Positions 9,043 through 17,304 of a stretch of DNA of 64,000 bases are shown here, piece after piece. Origin of the DNA: Streptomyces sp. Root1304. GTDB lineage: Bacteria > Actinomycetota > Actinomycetes > Streptomycetales > Streptomycetaceae. How positions within the stretch are numbered: the first letter of the stretch is position 1; every line of letters begins with the position of its first letter. The DNA lies in assembly GCF_001426405.1 (NCBI RefSeq), contig NZ_LMEP01000012.1, positions 696,707 to 760,706 of the forward strand, in the 5' to 3' direction. The notes below the pieces were generated by a model that was given only the letters and a program-made list of their open reading frames with translations, searched no databases and was not told the origin of the DNA. The position numbers were made by a program, and so were the translations under genes.

Positions 9043-9684
9043 ATGCGGGGTCGGGGTACGGGTCGGGGTCGGGCTCAGGGGCCGGGTCGGGGCCAGGGGC
9101 GGGATCGGGGCCGAGGCCCGGGTGCGGGAGCGGCGGCGGTCGCCGGGGTGACCCTGGTGGCGCTCCTCGGGGCCGGGTGCGGGCCGGGTACGGCGACCCC
9201 GGCCTTCGGCCGTACGGCGGCGCACGACGAGATCGTCGCCGCCGTCGAGGGCGCGGGGCTGCCCGAGTCCGCCCTCCCGGAGATCGGCGGGCCGACCCCC
9301 TCGGGCGCCACTCCCCGTCCCACGCCCTCCACGGACCGGGAGCGTGCGGCCGAGCGCGCCGCCGCCTGCTCCACCGGCTGGCAGTACATCGGCCCCGTGG
9401 CCGAAGGCTCGCGCGCCGGCTTCGACAAGGCGGTCGCCGCCCTCACGGGGAAGCGGTGGAACCAGACGCAGCGCCAGGTGGAGAAGCTGGACGAGAAGGG
9501 CGGAACCAGCGTCTCGGTCACCCTCGACAAGCAGGGCTGGACGATGTACGCCCGCCACCACAGCGCACGGCAGGGTCTGAGCATGGACATCATCTCCTTC
9601 CAGGCATCGGAGAACTCGTGCATGGCGAAGCTCACCGACAAGGAGCGGGAGTCCCTGCTCGGGGACGACGGCGAACAGCCCTGA
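9043..9684 (+). CDS. Putative lipoprotein, paralogue of the next gene
   Basis: A 213-residue protein of unknown function. The N-terminus is an unusual run of about 28 Arg/Gly/Gln residues (RGRGTGRGRAQG...), then a hydrophobic segment ending in LLGAGC, a likely lipobox. The mature part has GFDKAVAALTGKRWNQ and SMDIISFQASENSC. The following gene encodes the same layout (a lone pair of ectodomain cysteines, a Trp-containing basic stretch, a C-terminal ENSC/PEC motif), so the two look like tandem duplicates. The ATG at 9043 is chosen for the GGAG ribosome-binding site upstream; the start of the mRNA coding region is extremely G-rich. Confidence 0.75.
   Translation: MRGRGTGRGRAQGPGRGQGRDRGRGPGAGAAAVAGVTLVALLGAGCGPGTATPAFGRTAAHDEIVAAVEGAGLPESALPEIGGPTPSGATPRPTPSTDRERAAERAAACSTGWQYIGPVAEGSRAGFDKAVAALTGKRWNQTQRQVEKLDEKGGTSVSVTLDKQGWTMYARHHSARQGLSMDIISFQASENSCMAKLTDKERESLLGDDGEQP
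9047..9073 (+). other. Potential G-quadruplex just after a start codon
   Basis: Five runs of three to four G separated by 2-3 bases (GGGG-TC-GGGG-TAC-GGG-TC-GGGG-TC-GGG) begin one base after the ATG of the lipoprotein gene, on the coding strand. This meets the usual G3+N1-7 rule and could fold in the mRNA. Confidence 0.6.
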
Positions 9685-9783
9685 CGAAAGGCGCCGTTGC
9701 GCACACCGACCGTTCCCACGTGCAAAACTGTGCCCCTGTCAGCGAAGGCGAGAGGCCTTCGTGTGTGCGTCTTGGGGAGTGCT

Positions 9784-10326
9784 GTGCGCAAGGTGATGGG
9801 GGCGGCCGTGGCCGCCGGTGTGATGCTGCTCGTCGCTGGCTGCGGGAGCGACGGCGGTACGGACAAGGGTGGCTCGGCGTCCGGCGGTTCGTCCTCGGCC
9901 GGCTCGTCCTCGACGGGCGGCTCGGGCGGTTCGGGCGGCGAGCGGCTCGACGGTGCCGCGGTCACCGCGGAGCTGTCCGGCGCGGCGACCGGGGCCGGCT
10001 TCACGCAGGACGCCTCGGGCGAGCAGGTGCCGCCCACGCTGAAGGACTGCATGGTCAGCTGGACGGCCGACGCCGAGAAGGCCGCCGACCCGGCGAAGGC
10101 CTACGACGCCACGGTCGCGACCCTGACCAAGGGCGGCTGGAACGAGGAGCGCAGCTCCGGCCAGGGCGGCTCGGTGATCAAGTCCCTGAAGAAGAGCACC
10201 TGGCAGCTCCAGGCGAGCAACCACTCGGCGGGCCCGCTGAAGCTCGTCATGTTCGTCGCCGTGGACAGCGGTCCGGAGTGCGCGGCGGCCATCGCCGAGG
10301 AGAACGCGAAGGCCAAGAAGTCCTGA
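9784..10326 (+). CDS. Putative lipoprotein
   Basis: A 180-residue exported lipoprotein. The GTG start at 9784 follows a GGGGAG ribosome-binding site. A short basic N-terminus and hydrophobic stretch end in the lipobox LVAGC (about residue 20). A Gly/Ser-rich linker leads to a domain with DCMVSWTADAEKAADPAKAYD and SGPECAAA. The domain resembles that of the preceding gene. Function unknown; the fold could be a small ligand- or protein-binding domain. A strong hairpin follows the stop. Confidence 0.8.
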   Translation: MRKVMGAAVAAGVMLLVAGCGSDGGTDKGGSASGGSSSAGSSSTGGSGGSGGERLDGAAVTAELSGAATGAGFTQDASGEQVPPTLKDCMVSWTADAEKAADPAKAYDATVATLTKGGWNEERSSGQGGSVIKSLKKSTWQLQASNHSAGPLKLVMFVAVDSGPECAAAIAEENAKAKKS

Positions 10327-10330
10327 CCCG

Positions 10331-10379
10331 GCGCCGCCCGCGCCTCCGGAGCACGAACCACCGGGGGCGCGGGCGGCGC
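10331..10379. terminator. Hairpin between convergent lipoprotein and kstR-like genes
   Basis: Perfect 14-bp arms GCGCCGCCCGCGCC (10331-10344) and GGCGCGGGCGGCGC (10366-10379) in the 92-bp gap between two convergent genes. No U tract, as is common in Streptomyces; probably acts in both directions. Confidence 0.6.
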
Positions 10380-10418
10380 GGCGGACCGCGGGGCGCGCGG
10401 TGGAGCGGTGGGTGCGGC

Positions 10419-11081
10419 TCAGCGCGCCGCGGTCCCGGGGGCCGGTGCCCGGGTCCGGGCCGCCGCCTCGGCCGGGGCCGTCAGGTCGATCAGCCGGCAG
10501 ACCGTCTCGATGTCGATCTTCACCTGTGCGATCGAGGCCCGGCCCGACAGCCAGGTGATCAGCGCCGAGTGCCAGGTGTGCTCGATCACCCGGACCGCCG
10601 AGAGCTGCTCCGGCGTCGGGTGCTCCGCCCCCATCGCGTCCAGGATGATCGCGGTCGTCAGCCGCGAGACCGTGTCGACCTCGGGGCTCACCCCGCGGTC
10701 CGCGAAGGTCAGCGCCCGCACCATCGCGTCCGCGAGCTGCGGTTCGCGCTGGAGCGCCCGGAAGGCCCGCATCAGGGTCTCCGCGACCCGCTGCGCCGCG
10801 TCGGCGCCCGCAGGCGGCCGCTTCCGCAGGGTGGTGTGCATGTGCTGGAGCTGGTCCTGCATCGTCGCGACCAGCAGGTGGATCTTGGAGGGGAAGTAGC
10901 GGTACAGCGTTCCCAGGGCCACCCCGGCCGCCTCCGCGACCTCCCGCATCTGCACGGCGTCGAAGCCGCCCCGCGCCGCGAGCTGCGCGCTGGCGTTCAG
11001 GATGCGGCGGCGCCGCGCCTCCTGCCGCTCCGTGAGGGGTGGCGACGCGGGGCTGCGGTCCGCTCTGTTGTCTGCGGTCAT
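10419..11081 (-). CDS. kstR: TetR-family regulator, KstR-like (sterol/cholesterol catabolism repressor)
   Basis: A 220-residue TetR-type repressor. The helix-turn-helix reads GGFDAVQMREVAEAAGV followed by GTLYRYFPSKIHLLV, nearly the same as remembered mycobacterial KstR. The ligand domain also matches in outline (AMVRALTFADRGVSPEVD, IEHTWHSALITWLSGRAS). KstR binds TnnAACnnGTTnnA and is released by steroid acyl-CoA intermediates. Such boxes occur upstream of this gene (11252), at the acyl-CoA dehydrogenase (35830) and at the MaoC operon (46916), which supports the call. The Pro/Arg-rich C-terminal tail is extra. Orthology is inferred from motifs, not from an alignment. Confidence 0.78.
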   Translation of the reverse strand: MTADNRADRSPASPPLTERQEARRRRILNASAQLAARGGFDAVQMREVAEAAGVALGTLYRYFPSKIHLLVATMQDQLQHMHTTLRKRPPAGADAAQRVAETLMRAFRALQREPQLADAMVRALTFADRGVSPEVDTVSRLTTAIILDAMGAEHPTPEQLSAVRVIEHTWHSALITWLSGRASIAQVKIDIETVCRLIDLTAPAEAAARTRAPAPGTAAR

Positions 11082-11251
11082 GAGGTCCCGTTCCGTGCGG
11101 TGGGGAGCGACAGTATGGCGGTGCGGACGCCGTGGCGCGAATCACCTGTTCCGGATCTCACCGCGGAGCTACCTGCCGGTAGATTCTGTCCTCCTCGAAG
11201 GATCAGGCGTTCGAGAGCGATCGGGCCGGAGATCGGGTCGGCGATCAAGTC

Positions 11252-11265
11252 TGTAACTTGTTCTA
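11252..11265. promoter_or_regulatory. KstR-type box in the kstR-like/GT4 intergenic region
   Basis: TGTAACTTGTTCTA fits TnnAACnnGTTnnA exactly. It lies 171 bases from the kstR-like start and 55 bases from the GT4 glycosyltransferase start, so it could give autoregulation and also affect the glycosyltransferase operon. Confidence 0.75.
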
Positions 11266-11319
11266 GATTAGCGCGAGCGGTTACGCTCCGGCGAAACGCA
11301 CGCTCGAAGGGGGTCGCGC

Positions 11320-12654
11320 ATGACCGCTGAGGCCATGGAGGCAAGCCCCCGACAGGGCGTCACGGCGGCCGGGGGTGATTCCCTGCGCATCGCCCTCCTC
11401 ACGTACAAGGGCAATCCCTTCTGCGGCGGACAGGGCGTCTACGTCCGCCACCTCTCCCGCGAGCTGGCCCGCCTCGGGCACTCCGTCGAGGTCATCGGCT
11501 CCCAGCCGTACCCCGTCCTCGACAAGGGCGAGGACCTCGAGGGGCTCACGCTCACCGAGATCGCCAGCCTCGACCTCTACCGCTCGCCGGACCCCTTCCG
11601 TACGCCGAAGCGCGACGAGTACCGGGACTGGATCGACGGCCTGGAAGTCGCGACCATGTGGACCGGCGGCTTCCCCGAGCCGCTCACCTTCTCGCTGCGG
11701 GCCCGCCGCATGCTCGCCGCCCGCCGCGGCGACTTCGACGTCGTCCACGACAACCAGACCCTCGGGTACGGGCTCCTCGGCGGCCCGCGCGCGATCGGCG
11801 CGCCGCTCGTCACCACGATCCACCACCCCATCACCGTCGACCGGCAGCTCGAACTCGACGCCGCCGCCGACTGGAAGCGCCGCGCCTCCGTCCGCCGCTG
11901 GTACGCCTTCACCCGCATGCAGAAGCGCGTCGCCCGCCGGATGCCGTCCGTCCTCACCGTCTCCGGGACCTCCCGGCAGGAGATCGTCGAGCACCTCGGC
12001 GTACGCGAGGACCGCATCCGGGTCGTCCACATCGGCGCCGACACCGACCTCTGGTCGCCCGGCCCGGCCGTCGCCGAGGTCCCCGGCCGGATCGTCACCA
12101 CGTCGAGCGCCGACGTCCCCCTCAAGGGCCTGATCCACCTGATCGAGGCGCTCGCCAAGCTCCGTACGGAGAACCCCGACGCCCACCTCGTCGTGGTCGG
12201 CAAGCGCGCCGAGGACGGGCCCGTCGCCGCCGCGATCGAGCGGTACGGGCTGGACGGCGCCGTGGAGTTCGTCAAGGGCATCACCGACGCGGAGCTCGTC
12301 GACCTGGTGCGGTCGGCGCAGGTCTCCTGCGTGCCCTCGCTGTACGAGGGGTTCTCGCTGCCCGCGGCCGAGGCGATGGCCACCGGGACGGCGCTCGTCG
12401 CGACGACCGGCGGGGCGATTCCCGAGGTCGCGGGGGCCGACGGGGAGACGTGTCTGGCGGTGCCGCCGGGCGACGCGGGGGCGCTGGCCGCCGCGCTCGG
12501 GCGGGTGCTGGGGGACGCGGACCTTCGCGCGCGGCTGGGTGCCGCCGGGCGGCAGCGGGTCCTGGAGCGCTTCACGTGGGCGCGGGCCGCGCAGGGGACG
12601 GCCGAGCTGTACCGCGAGGCGGTCGCCGCGCGGAGCGCCGGGGTCCGCCGGTGA
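11320..12654 (+). CDS. GT4-family glycosyltransferase, candidate ManT-like mannosyltransferase
   Basis: A 444-residue GT-B retaining glycosyltransferase. The N-terminal domain has the GGQGVYVRHL nucleotide/acceptor loop (about 35-44), and the C-terminal domain has the YEGFSLPAAEAMATG donor-binding E-x7-E motif near residue 341-355. It transfers a sugar from a nucleotide donor to a growing glycan in the cytoplasm. It heads an operon with a methyltransferase and an alpha/alpha toroid protein. With the 20.5-kb methyltransferase this resembles the mycobacterial methylmannose polysaccharide cluster, in which the GT4 enzyme is the alpha-1,4-mannosyltransferase. That role is inference; another alpha-glycan is possible. 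ATG 11320 follows a GAAGGGGG ribosome-binding site. Confidence 0.85.
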   Translation: MTAEAMEASPRQGVTAAGGDSLRIALLTYKGNPFCGGQGVYVRHLSRELARLGHSVEVIGSQPYPVLDKGEDLEGLTLTEIASLDLYRSPDPFRTPKRDEYRDWIDGLEVATMWTGGFPEPLTFSLRARRMLAARRGDFDVVHDNQTLGYGLLGGPRAIGAPLVTTIHHPITVDRQLELDAAADWKRRASVRRWYAFTRMQKRVARRMPSVLTVSGTSRQEIVEHLGVREDRIRVVHIGADTDLWSPGPAVAEVPGRIVTTSSADVPLKGLIHLIEALAKLRTENPDAHLVVVGKRAEDGPVAAAIERYGLDGAVEFVKGITDAELVDLVRSAQVSCVPSLYEGFSLPAAEAMATGTALVATTGGAIPEVAGADGETCLAVPPGDAGALAAALGRVLGDADLRARLGAAGRQRVLERFTWARAAQGTAELYREAVAARSAGVRR

Positions 12655-12703
12655 TGCTTCGTCGTCAAGGCCGAGCAGGGGGGACCTCCGTCGCCCCGCG
12701 GAA

Positions 12704-12738
12704 CGCCTGCCCACAAGTCGGCGTGGGCGCCTGCCCAC
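12704..12738 (+). promoter_or_regulatory. Alternating-stem element ahead of the methyltransferase gene
   Basis: An 11-bp direct repeat CGCCTGCCCAC (12704-12714 and 12728-12738) encloses GTGGGC (12723-12728). GTGGGC can pair with GCCCAC on its left (12709-12714) or on its right (12733-12738), giving two mutually exclusive hairpins in the 115-bp gap between the glycosyltransferase and methyltransferase genes. This could be attenuation or RNA processing; function unproven. Confidence 0.4.
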
Positions 12739-12769
12739 CATCACCCTTCAACCGCGAAAGCAGGATCCC

Positions 12770-13516
12770 GTGCTGACCGTCGACTTCACTCGTTTTCCGC
12801 TCGCCCCCGGCGACCGTGTGCTCGATCTGGGCTGCGGTGCCGGCCGGCATGCCTTCGAGTGCTACCGGCGCGGCGCCCAGGTCGTGGCCCTCGACCAGAA
12901 CGGCGAGGAGATCCGCGAGGTCGCCAAGTGGTTCGCGGCGATGAAGGAGGCCGGGGAGGCGCCCGCCGGGGCGACCGCCACGGCGATGGAGGGCGACGCC
13001 CTCAACCTGCCCTTCCCCGACGAGTCCTTCGACGTCGTCATCATCTCCGAGGTCATGGAGCACATCCCCGACGACAAGGGCGTCCTCGCCGAGATGGTCC
13101 GCGTCCTCAAGCCGGGCGGCCGGATCGCGATCACCGTGCCCCGCTACGGCCCCGAGAAGGTCTGCTGGACGCTCTCCGACGCCTACCACGAGGTCGAGGG
13201 CGGCCACATCCGCATCTACAAGGCCGACGAACTCCTCGGCAAGATCCGGCAGGCCGGCCTCAGGCCGTACGGCACCCACCACGCCCACGCCCTGCACTCG
13301 CCGTACTGGTGGCTCAAGTGCGCCTTCGGCGTCGACAACGACAAGGCGCTGCCCGTCCGCGCCTACCACAAGCTCCTGGTCTGGGACATCATGAAGAAGC
13401 CCGCCCTGACCCGGGTCGCCGAGCAGCTGCTCAACCCGGTCGTCGGCAAGAGCTTCGTGGCGTACGCGACCAAGCCCCACCTGCCGAAGACCGACGCCGC
13501 GGACGCCGCCAAGTGA
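12770..13516 (+). CDS. Class I SAM-dependent methyltransferase, candidate sugar 3-O-methyltransferase
   Basis: A 248-residue cytoplasmic methyltransferase. Motif I is VLDLGCGAG (17-25), the acidic end of strand 2 is VVALDQNGEE, then EGDALNLPFPDESFDVV and LKPGGRIAITVP follow. The GTG start at 12770 follows AAAGCAGGA. The stop overlaps the next gene's GTG (GTGA). Family and fold are clear. The proposed substrate, 3-O-methylation of mannose in a polymethylated polysaccharide, rests on the neighbours and on remembered similarity to mycobacterial proteins beginning with the same LTVDF...GDRV.D.GCGAGRHAFE pattern. Confidence 0.85.
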   Translation: MLTVDFTRFPLAPGDRVLDLGCGAGRHAFECYRRGAQVVALDQNGEEIREVAKWFAAMKEAGEAPAGATATAMEGDALNLPFPDESFDVVIISEVMEHIPDDKGVLAEMVRVLKPGGRIAITVPRYGPEKVCWTLSDAYHEVEGGHIRIYKADELLGKIRQAGLRPYGTHHAHALHSPYWWLKCAFGVDNDKALPVRAYHKLLVWDIMKKPALTRVAEQLLNPVVGKSFVAYATKPHLPKTDAADAAK

Positions 13517-14604
13517 CGAGTCCCGAGCGGATCGCCGAGCACCTCGTCCTGCCCGGGGTGCTCACCGCCGAGCAGGCAGCCGAGACCGTCACCGGCATCC
13601 TCGCCGTCCAGCGCGAGGACGGGGCGATCCCGTGGTTCCGGGGCCACCACCTCGACCCCTGGGACCACACCGAGGCCGCCATGGCCCTGGACGCGGCCGG
13701 CGAGCACGCCGCCGCCGCCCGCGCCTACGCCTGGCTCGCCCGGCACCAGAACACCGACGGCTCCTGGTACGCCGCCTACCAGGACGGCGACCCGGAGCAG
13801 GTCACCGACCTCGGCCGCGAGTCCAACTTCGTCGCCTACATCGCGGTCGGCGTCTGGCACCACTACCTCGCCACCGGCGACGACGCCTTCCTCGACCGCA
13901 TGTGGCCGGTGGTCTACGCGGCCGTCGAGTTCGTCCTCGGGCTCCAGCAGCCGGGCGGCCAGATCGGCTGGAAGCGCGAGGCCGACGGCACCCCGGTGAA
14001 CGACGCCCTGCTCACCGGCAGTTCCTCGATCCACCAGGCGCTCCGCTGCGCCCTCGCCATCGCCGAGGTCCGCGAGGAGCCGCAGCCCGACTGGGAGTTG
14101 GCGACCGGGGCGCTCGGGCACGCGATACGCAGCCACCCCGAGCGCTTCCTCGACAAGTCCCGCTACTCGATGGACTGGTACTACCCGGTCCTCGGCGGCG
14201 CGGTGACGGGCGCCCAGGCGAAGACGCGGGTCGAGGCCGACTGGGACAGGTTCGTCGTCCCCGGCCTCGGTGTGCGCTGCGTGGTCCCCAACCCCTGGGT
14301 CACCGGCGGCGAGAGCTGCGAACTCGCCCTGGCCCTCTGGGTGATGGGCGAGTCGGACCGGGCCCTGACGATCCTCCAGGACATCCAGCACCTGCGCGCG
14401 GGGAACGGCATGTACTGGACCGGGTACGTCTTCGAGGGCGAGACGGAGGGCGACAGGGCCATGTGGCCCGAGGAGCAGACGGCCTGGACCGCCGGCTCCC
14501 TGCTGCTCGCGGTGGCGGCCCTCGGCGGCGAGGAGGCCACGGTCGCCGTCTTCGGCGCCGAGCGCCTTCCCGGCGGCCTCGAACCGGACTGCTGCCGGGC
14601 GTAG
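13513..14604 (+). CDS. Alpha/alpha-toroid (six-hairpin/prenyltransferase-like) protein, candidate MmpH-type glycan hydrolase
   Basis: A 363-residue cytoplasmic protein with no signal peptide. Repeating helical hairpins with Gly/Trp turns (REDGAIPWFRGHHLDPWDHTEAAMAL, split here as WFRGHH and DPWDHTEAA; QNTDGSWYAAY; GGQIGWKREADG; SRYSMDWYYPVLGGA) indicate a six-hairpin toroid. Acidic residues in the DPWDHTE and ESNFVAY regions could be catalytic. Similar neighbours in mycobacteria include MmpH, an endo-mannanase that trims methylmannose polysaccharide, which is the proposed role. Automatic tools may label it prenyltransferase. The GTG start at 13513 overlaps the methyltransferase stop by 4 bp. 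Confidence 0.75.
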   Translation: MTSPERIAEHLVLPGVLTAEQAAETVTGILAVQREDGAIPWFRGHHLDPWDHTEAAMALDAAGEHAAAARAYAWLARHQNTDGSWYAAYQDGDPEQVTDLGRESNFVAYIAVGVWHHYLATGDDAFLDRMWPVVYAAVEFVLGLQQPGGQIGWKREADGTPVNDALLTGSSSIHQALRCALAIAEVREEPQPDWELATGALGHAIRSHPERFLDKSRYSMDWYYPVLGGAVTGAQAKTRVEADWDRFVVPGLGVRCVVPNPWVTGGESCELALALWVMGESDRALTILQDIQHLRAGNGMYWTGYVFEGETEGDRAMWPEEQTAWTAGSLLLAVAALGGEEATVAVFGAERLPGGLEPDCCRA

Positions 14605-14726
14605 GCCCGTACGACGCTCCCCGGGACCTCCCGGGCCCGTGGACGCCCCCGGACGGATCCGCCCGGGTGGCGGAGGCCGGGGGCCCGGGTGAGGCTGGCG
14701 CCACAGTCCCCCAGGGAGGTCCCGTC

Positions 14727-15275
14727 GTGCCCAGAAGTCTTTCGCGCGGTGTCGTGGCGCTGCTGCTGTCGAGCACGCTGCTCATGACGACCGCCGCCTG
14801 CAACGGCGACGACACGCAGAGCGCGAGCGCCGTGTCGACCCCGTCGGCCTCCGGCAGCTTCGAGCAGCAGAAGCTGGCGAAGACCCGGTTCGTGGCCAAC
14901 GCGGGGCTGGCGGCGGGCGCCGCGTACCAGTGGATCGTGAAGCCCTACCGTGCGGGCAAGTTCGCCAAGGGCGCGGACGGCCGGACCTTCGCGCTGGTGA
15001 AGGCGGGCCTCGCGGGCGCCTTCACGTACAACCGGCTCAAGGCGGCCGTGAACAACGCCAAGGGCGACCCGCTGCTGTCCAAGGCGGTCGCCCCGCTCTC
15101 GGCGGGCATCGACTCGCTGAAGGACCTCGGGACGAAGCTCCGCAAGGGCGAGGCGGGCGACGCGGACGTCAGCTCCTTCGAGAACGTCATCAACAGCGTC
15201 AAGGACGCGGGCAAGAGCGCCGGCGCCGAGGTCGTCGACAAGGTGCCCAGCGCCTCGCAGCTCAGCGGCGGGTGA
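14727..15275 (+). CDS. Putative lipoprotein of unknown function
   Basis: A 182-residue protein. GTG 14727 follows an AGGGAGGT ribosome-binding site. A signal peptide ends in MTTAAC, a likely lipobox (Cys about 24). The mature part is helical and alanine-rich (AAGAAYQWIVKPYRAGKF; GLAGAFTYNRLKAAVNNAK; SAGIDSLKDLGTKLRKGE), with no recognised catalytic motif. It may be a small helical-bundle surface protein. It is preceded by a GC-rich gap after the toroid gene and is convergent with the LLM oxidoreductase. Confidence 0.75.
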   Translation: MPRSLSRGVVALLLSSTLLMTTAACNGDDTQSASAVSTPSASGSFEQQKLAKTRFVANAGLAAGAAYQWIVKPYRAGKFAKGADGRTFALVKAGLAGAFTYNRLKAAVNNAKGDPLLSKAVAPLSAGIDSLKDLGTKLRKGEAGDADVSSFENVINSVKDAGKSAGAEVVDKVPSASQLSGG

Positions 15276-15293
15276 CCAACGCCCTTGCACACG

Positions 15294-16304
15294 CTAGGAG
15301 TTGAGCTCCGCGAGCAGACGGAGGGTCTCGGGGTCCGGTGAGGTGACGAGGAGGTCCGTCACCGGGCCCCGCCGCCATGCCTCCAGCCGTTCCGCGATCC
15401 GCTTCCGGGGGCCGACGAGCGAGATCTCGTCCGCGAAGGCGTCCGGCACGGCGAGCACCGCCTCCTCGCGCCGGCCGGCGGCGAACAGCTCCTGGACGCG
15501 CCGGGCCTCCTTCTCGTACCCCATGCGTCCCATCAGGTCGGCGTGGAAGTTCCGGGCCGCGTGGCCCATGCCGCCGATGTAGAAGCCGAGCATCGCCTTG
15601 ACCGGGAGGAGCCCGGCCGCCACGTCGGCGCAGACCTGGGCGCGGACCATGGGGGCGACGAGGAAGCCCTCGGGGAGGCGCTCGGGCAGCGCGTACACCT
15701 CGGACCAGCGGTCGGGGGTCCAGTACAGCGGCAGCCAGCCGTCGGCGATCGTCAGCGTCTGCGCGATGTTCTTCGGCCCCTCGGCGCCCAGCAGGACCGG
15801 CAGCCCGGCCCGCAGCGGGTGGGTGATCGGCTTGAGCGCCTTGCCGAGGCCCGTTCCGTCGGGGCCGGTGTACGGGTGGGAGTGGTGCCGTCCTTCGAGC
15901 CGGACGGGGGCCTCGCGGCGCAGCACCTGGCGGACCACGTCCACGTACTCGCGGGTCGCGGTCAGCGGCGAGCGGGGGAAGGGGCGTCCGTACCAGCCCT
16001 CGACGACCTGCGGCCCGGACAGGCCGAGTCCGAGGAGGACCCGCCCGCCGGAGAGGTGGTCGAGGGTGAGCGCGTGCATCGCGGTCGTGGTGGGGGCGCG
16101 GGCGGCCATCTGCGCGACGGCCGTCCCCAGCTTGATGCGGCTGGTGTGGGCGGCGATCCAGGTCAGCGCGGTGAACGCGTCGGAGCCCCAGGCCTCCGCC
16201 GTCCACACCGAGTCGTAGCCGAGCCGCTCGGCCTCGCGGGCGAGGTCGAGGTGGGCGGGGGAGGGGCCGCGGCCCCAGTAGCCGAGGGCGAGTCCGAGTC
16301 GCAT
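15294..16304 (-). CDS. F420-dependent LLM-class oxidoreductase (Rv3520c-like)
   Basis: A 336-residue TIM-barrel oxidoreductase of the luciferase-like, coenzyme F420 family. Characteristic stretches are LGYWGRG at the N-terminus, TAEAWGSDAFT, LTLDHLSGGRVLLGLGLSG, QVVEGWYGRPF and GKALKPITHPLR, which match remembered Rv3520c, a member of the mycobacterial KstR/cholesterol regulon. The substrate is unknown, perhaps a steroid or lipid intermediate. ATG 16304 is preferred over ATG 16313 because AAAGGA is then properly spaced. A CTGACG-N3-CGTCAG palindrome sits right upstream, shared with the two catabolic operons at 35.8 and 46.8 kb. Confidence 0.88.
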   Translation of the reverse strand: MRLGLALGYWGRGPSPAHLDLAREAERLGYDSVWTAEAWGSDAFTALTWIAAHTSRIKLGTAVAQMAARAPTTTAMHALTLDHLSGGRVLLGLGLSGPQVVEGWYGRPFPRSPLTATREYVDVVRQVLRREAPVRLEGRHHSHPYTGPDGTGLGKALKPITHPLRAGLPVLLGAEGPKNIAQTLTIADGWLPLYWTPDRWSEVYALPERLPEGFLVAPMVRAQVCADVAAGLLPVKAMLGFYIGGMGHAARNFHADLMGRMGYEKEARRVQELFAAGRREEAVLAVPDAFADEISLVGPRKRIAERLEAWRRGPVTDLLVTSPDPETLRLLAELNS

Positions 16305-16318
16305 GCCCCGCATCCTTT

Positions 16319-16333
16319 CTGACGATCCGTCAG
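16319..16333. promoter_or_regulatory. CTGACG-N3-CGTCAG palindrome, site 1
   Basis: CTGACG-ATC-CGTCAG, perfect 6-bp arms, begins 14 bases upstream of the LLM oxidoreductase ATG (16304). The same dyad occurs at 46838, with a variant at 35813, each ahead of lipid-catabolism genes. Likely operator of an unidentified TetR-like repressor. Confidence 0.65.
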
Positions 16334-16437
16334 TTCACGCGATGCGGGGACTGTACGCCAACGGCCCCCCGCCCGGAAGGGATTCCGGACGAGGGGCCGT
16401 GGAGCGAGGGCCGTACGGTGGGGCAACGCGGGGCTTC

Positions 16438-17304
16438 CTAGCCGCGCTGGATGCCCGTGGTGTCCTGGAGGACACCACGACGGCCGTCCTGCGTCTGGGC
16501 CACCAGGCCCGGACCGCGCTGCTCGACCGCGAGGTACCAGGTACCCGGGGCCAGCTCGGCGATCGGCGCCTGGGAGCCGTCCTCCGCGTACAGCGGACGG
16601 GCGACCGGGACGGCGAACCAGAACGGGGTGAAGTCCGAGCCCGGCTGCGCCTGCGCGGCCGGAGCCTGGGCCTGCGGCTCCGGCTGGTGGGCGGCCTGCG
16701 GCTGCGGGGCGGGCGCCTGCGCGCCGAACGGCTGGCCCGCACCCTTCGAGGGGTCCTGCGGCCCGCCGTACTGCGGGTGCTGCGCGCCCGGGTAGCCGTA
16801 GCCGCCACCGGGGACGCCCTGCTGGCCGGGCTGGCCCGGCTGCATGCCGTACGGCTGCGGGGCCTGCGGGCTGGGCGCGCTCATCAGCGGGGCCTTGAGG
16901 GCGGGGACCAGCGGACCGGCGACGGCGGCACCGGCCAGGACGAGGGAGGCGATCAGGCCGAGGATCAGGCCGGCGCCGGCGTTGTTGGCCTCGAAGATCC
17001 ACATGAGCAGGGTCCACGCCGAGGCGATGGTGAACACGGTGCCGGCCTGGCCGAGCTCCAGACCGGCCACCTTGCGCGGCTGCGGCAGGCCGTGCGAGAA
17101 CACGACGAGCGCGGCGCCGGCGATGCCGAGGAAGAAGGAGCCCCAGCCGAGGGGCGAGGCCTCCCAGGAGTTCGAGGTGGGGATCTGGTCGCAGATCGAC
17201 GCCGGGCCGTCGCAGCCGGAGATGTCGAGGAACGAGGCGATGAACAGCACCACCGCTGCACCGATCAGCACGCCATCGCCTCGGGTGAGGGAGCGGATAT
17301 TCAC
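16438..17304 (-). CDS. Membrane protein with proline/glutamine-rich linker, unknown function
   Basis: A 288-residue protein. It has four hydrophobic segments (GVLIGAAVVLFIASFLDI; LGWGSFFLGIAGAALVVF; AGTVFTIASAWTLLMWIF; LILGLIASLVLAGAAVAG), then a long Gln/Pro/Gly/Tyr-rich linker with YGYPGAQHPQYGG repeats. A small C-terminal domain follows (FTPFWFAVPVARPLYAEDG...LAPGTWYLAVEQRG) that looks SH3-like. The GTG at 17304 follows GAAGGA. Such proteins are common in Streptomyces but have no assigned role; an envelope-sensing function is only a guess. Confidence 0.8.
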   Translation of the reverse strand: MNIRSLTRGDGVLIGAAVVLFIASFLDISGCDGPASICDQIPTSNSWEASPLGWGSFFLGIAGAALVVFSHGLPQPRKVAGLELGQAGTVFTIASAWTLLMWIFEANNAGAGLILGLIASLVLAGAAVAGPLVPALKAPLMSAPSPQAPQPYGMQPGQPGQQGVPGGGYGYPGAQHPQYGGPQDPSKGAGQPFGAQAPAPQPQAAHQPEPQAQAPAAQAQPGSDFTPFWFAVPVARPLYAEDGSQAPIAELAPGTWYLAVEQRGPGLVAQTQDGRRGVLQDTTGIQRG

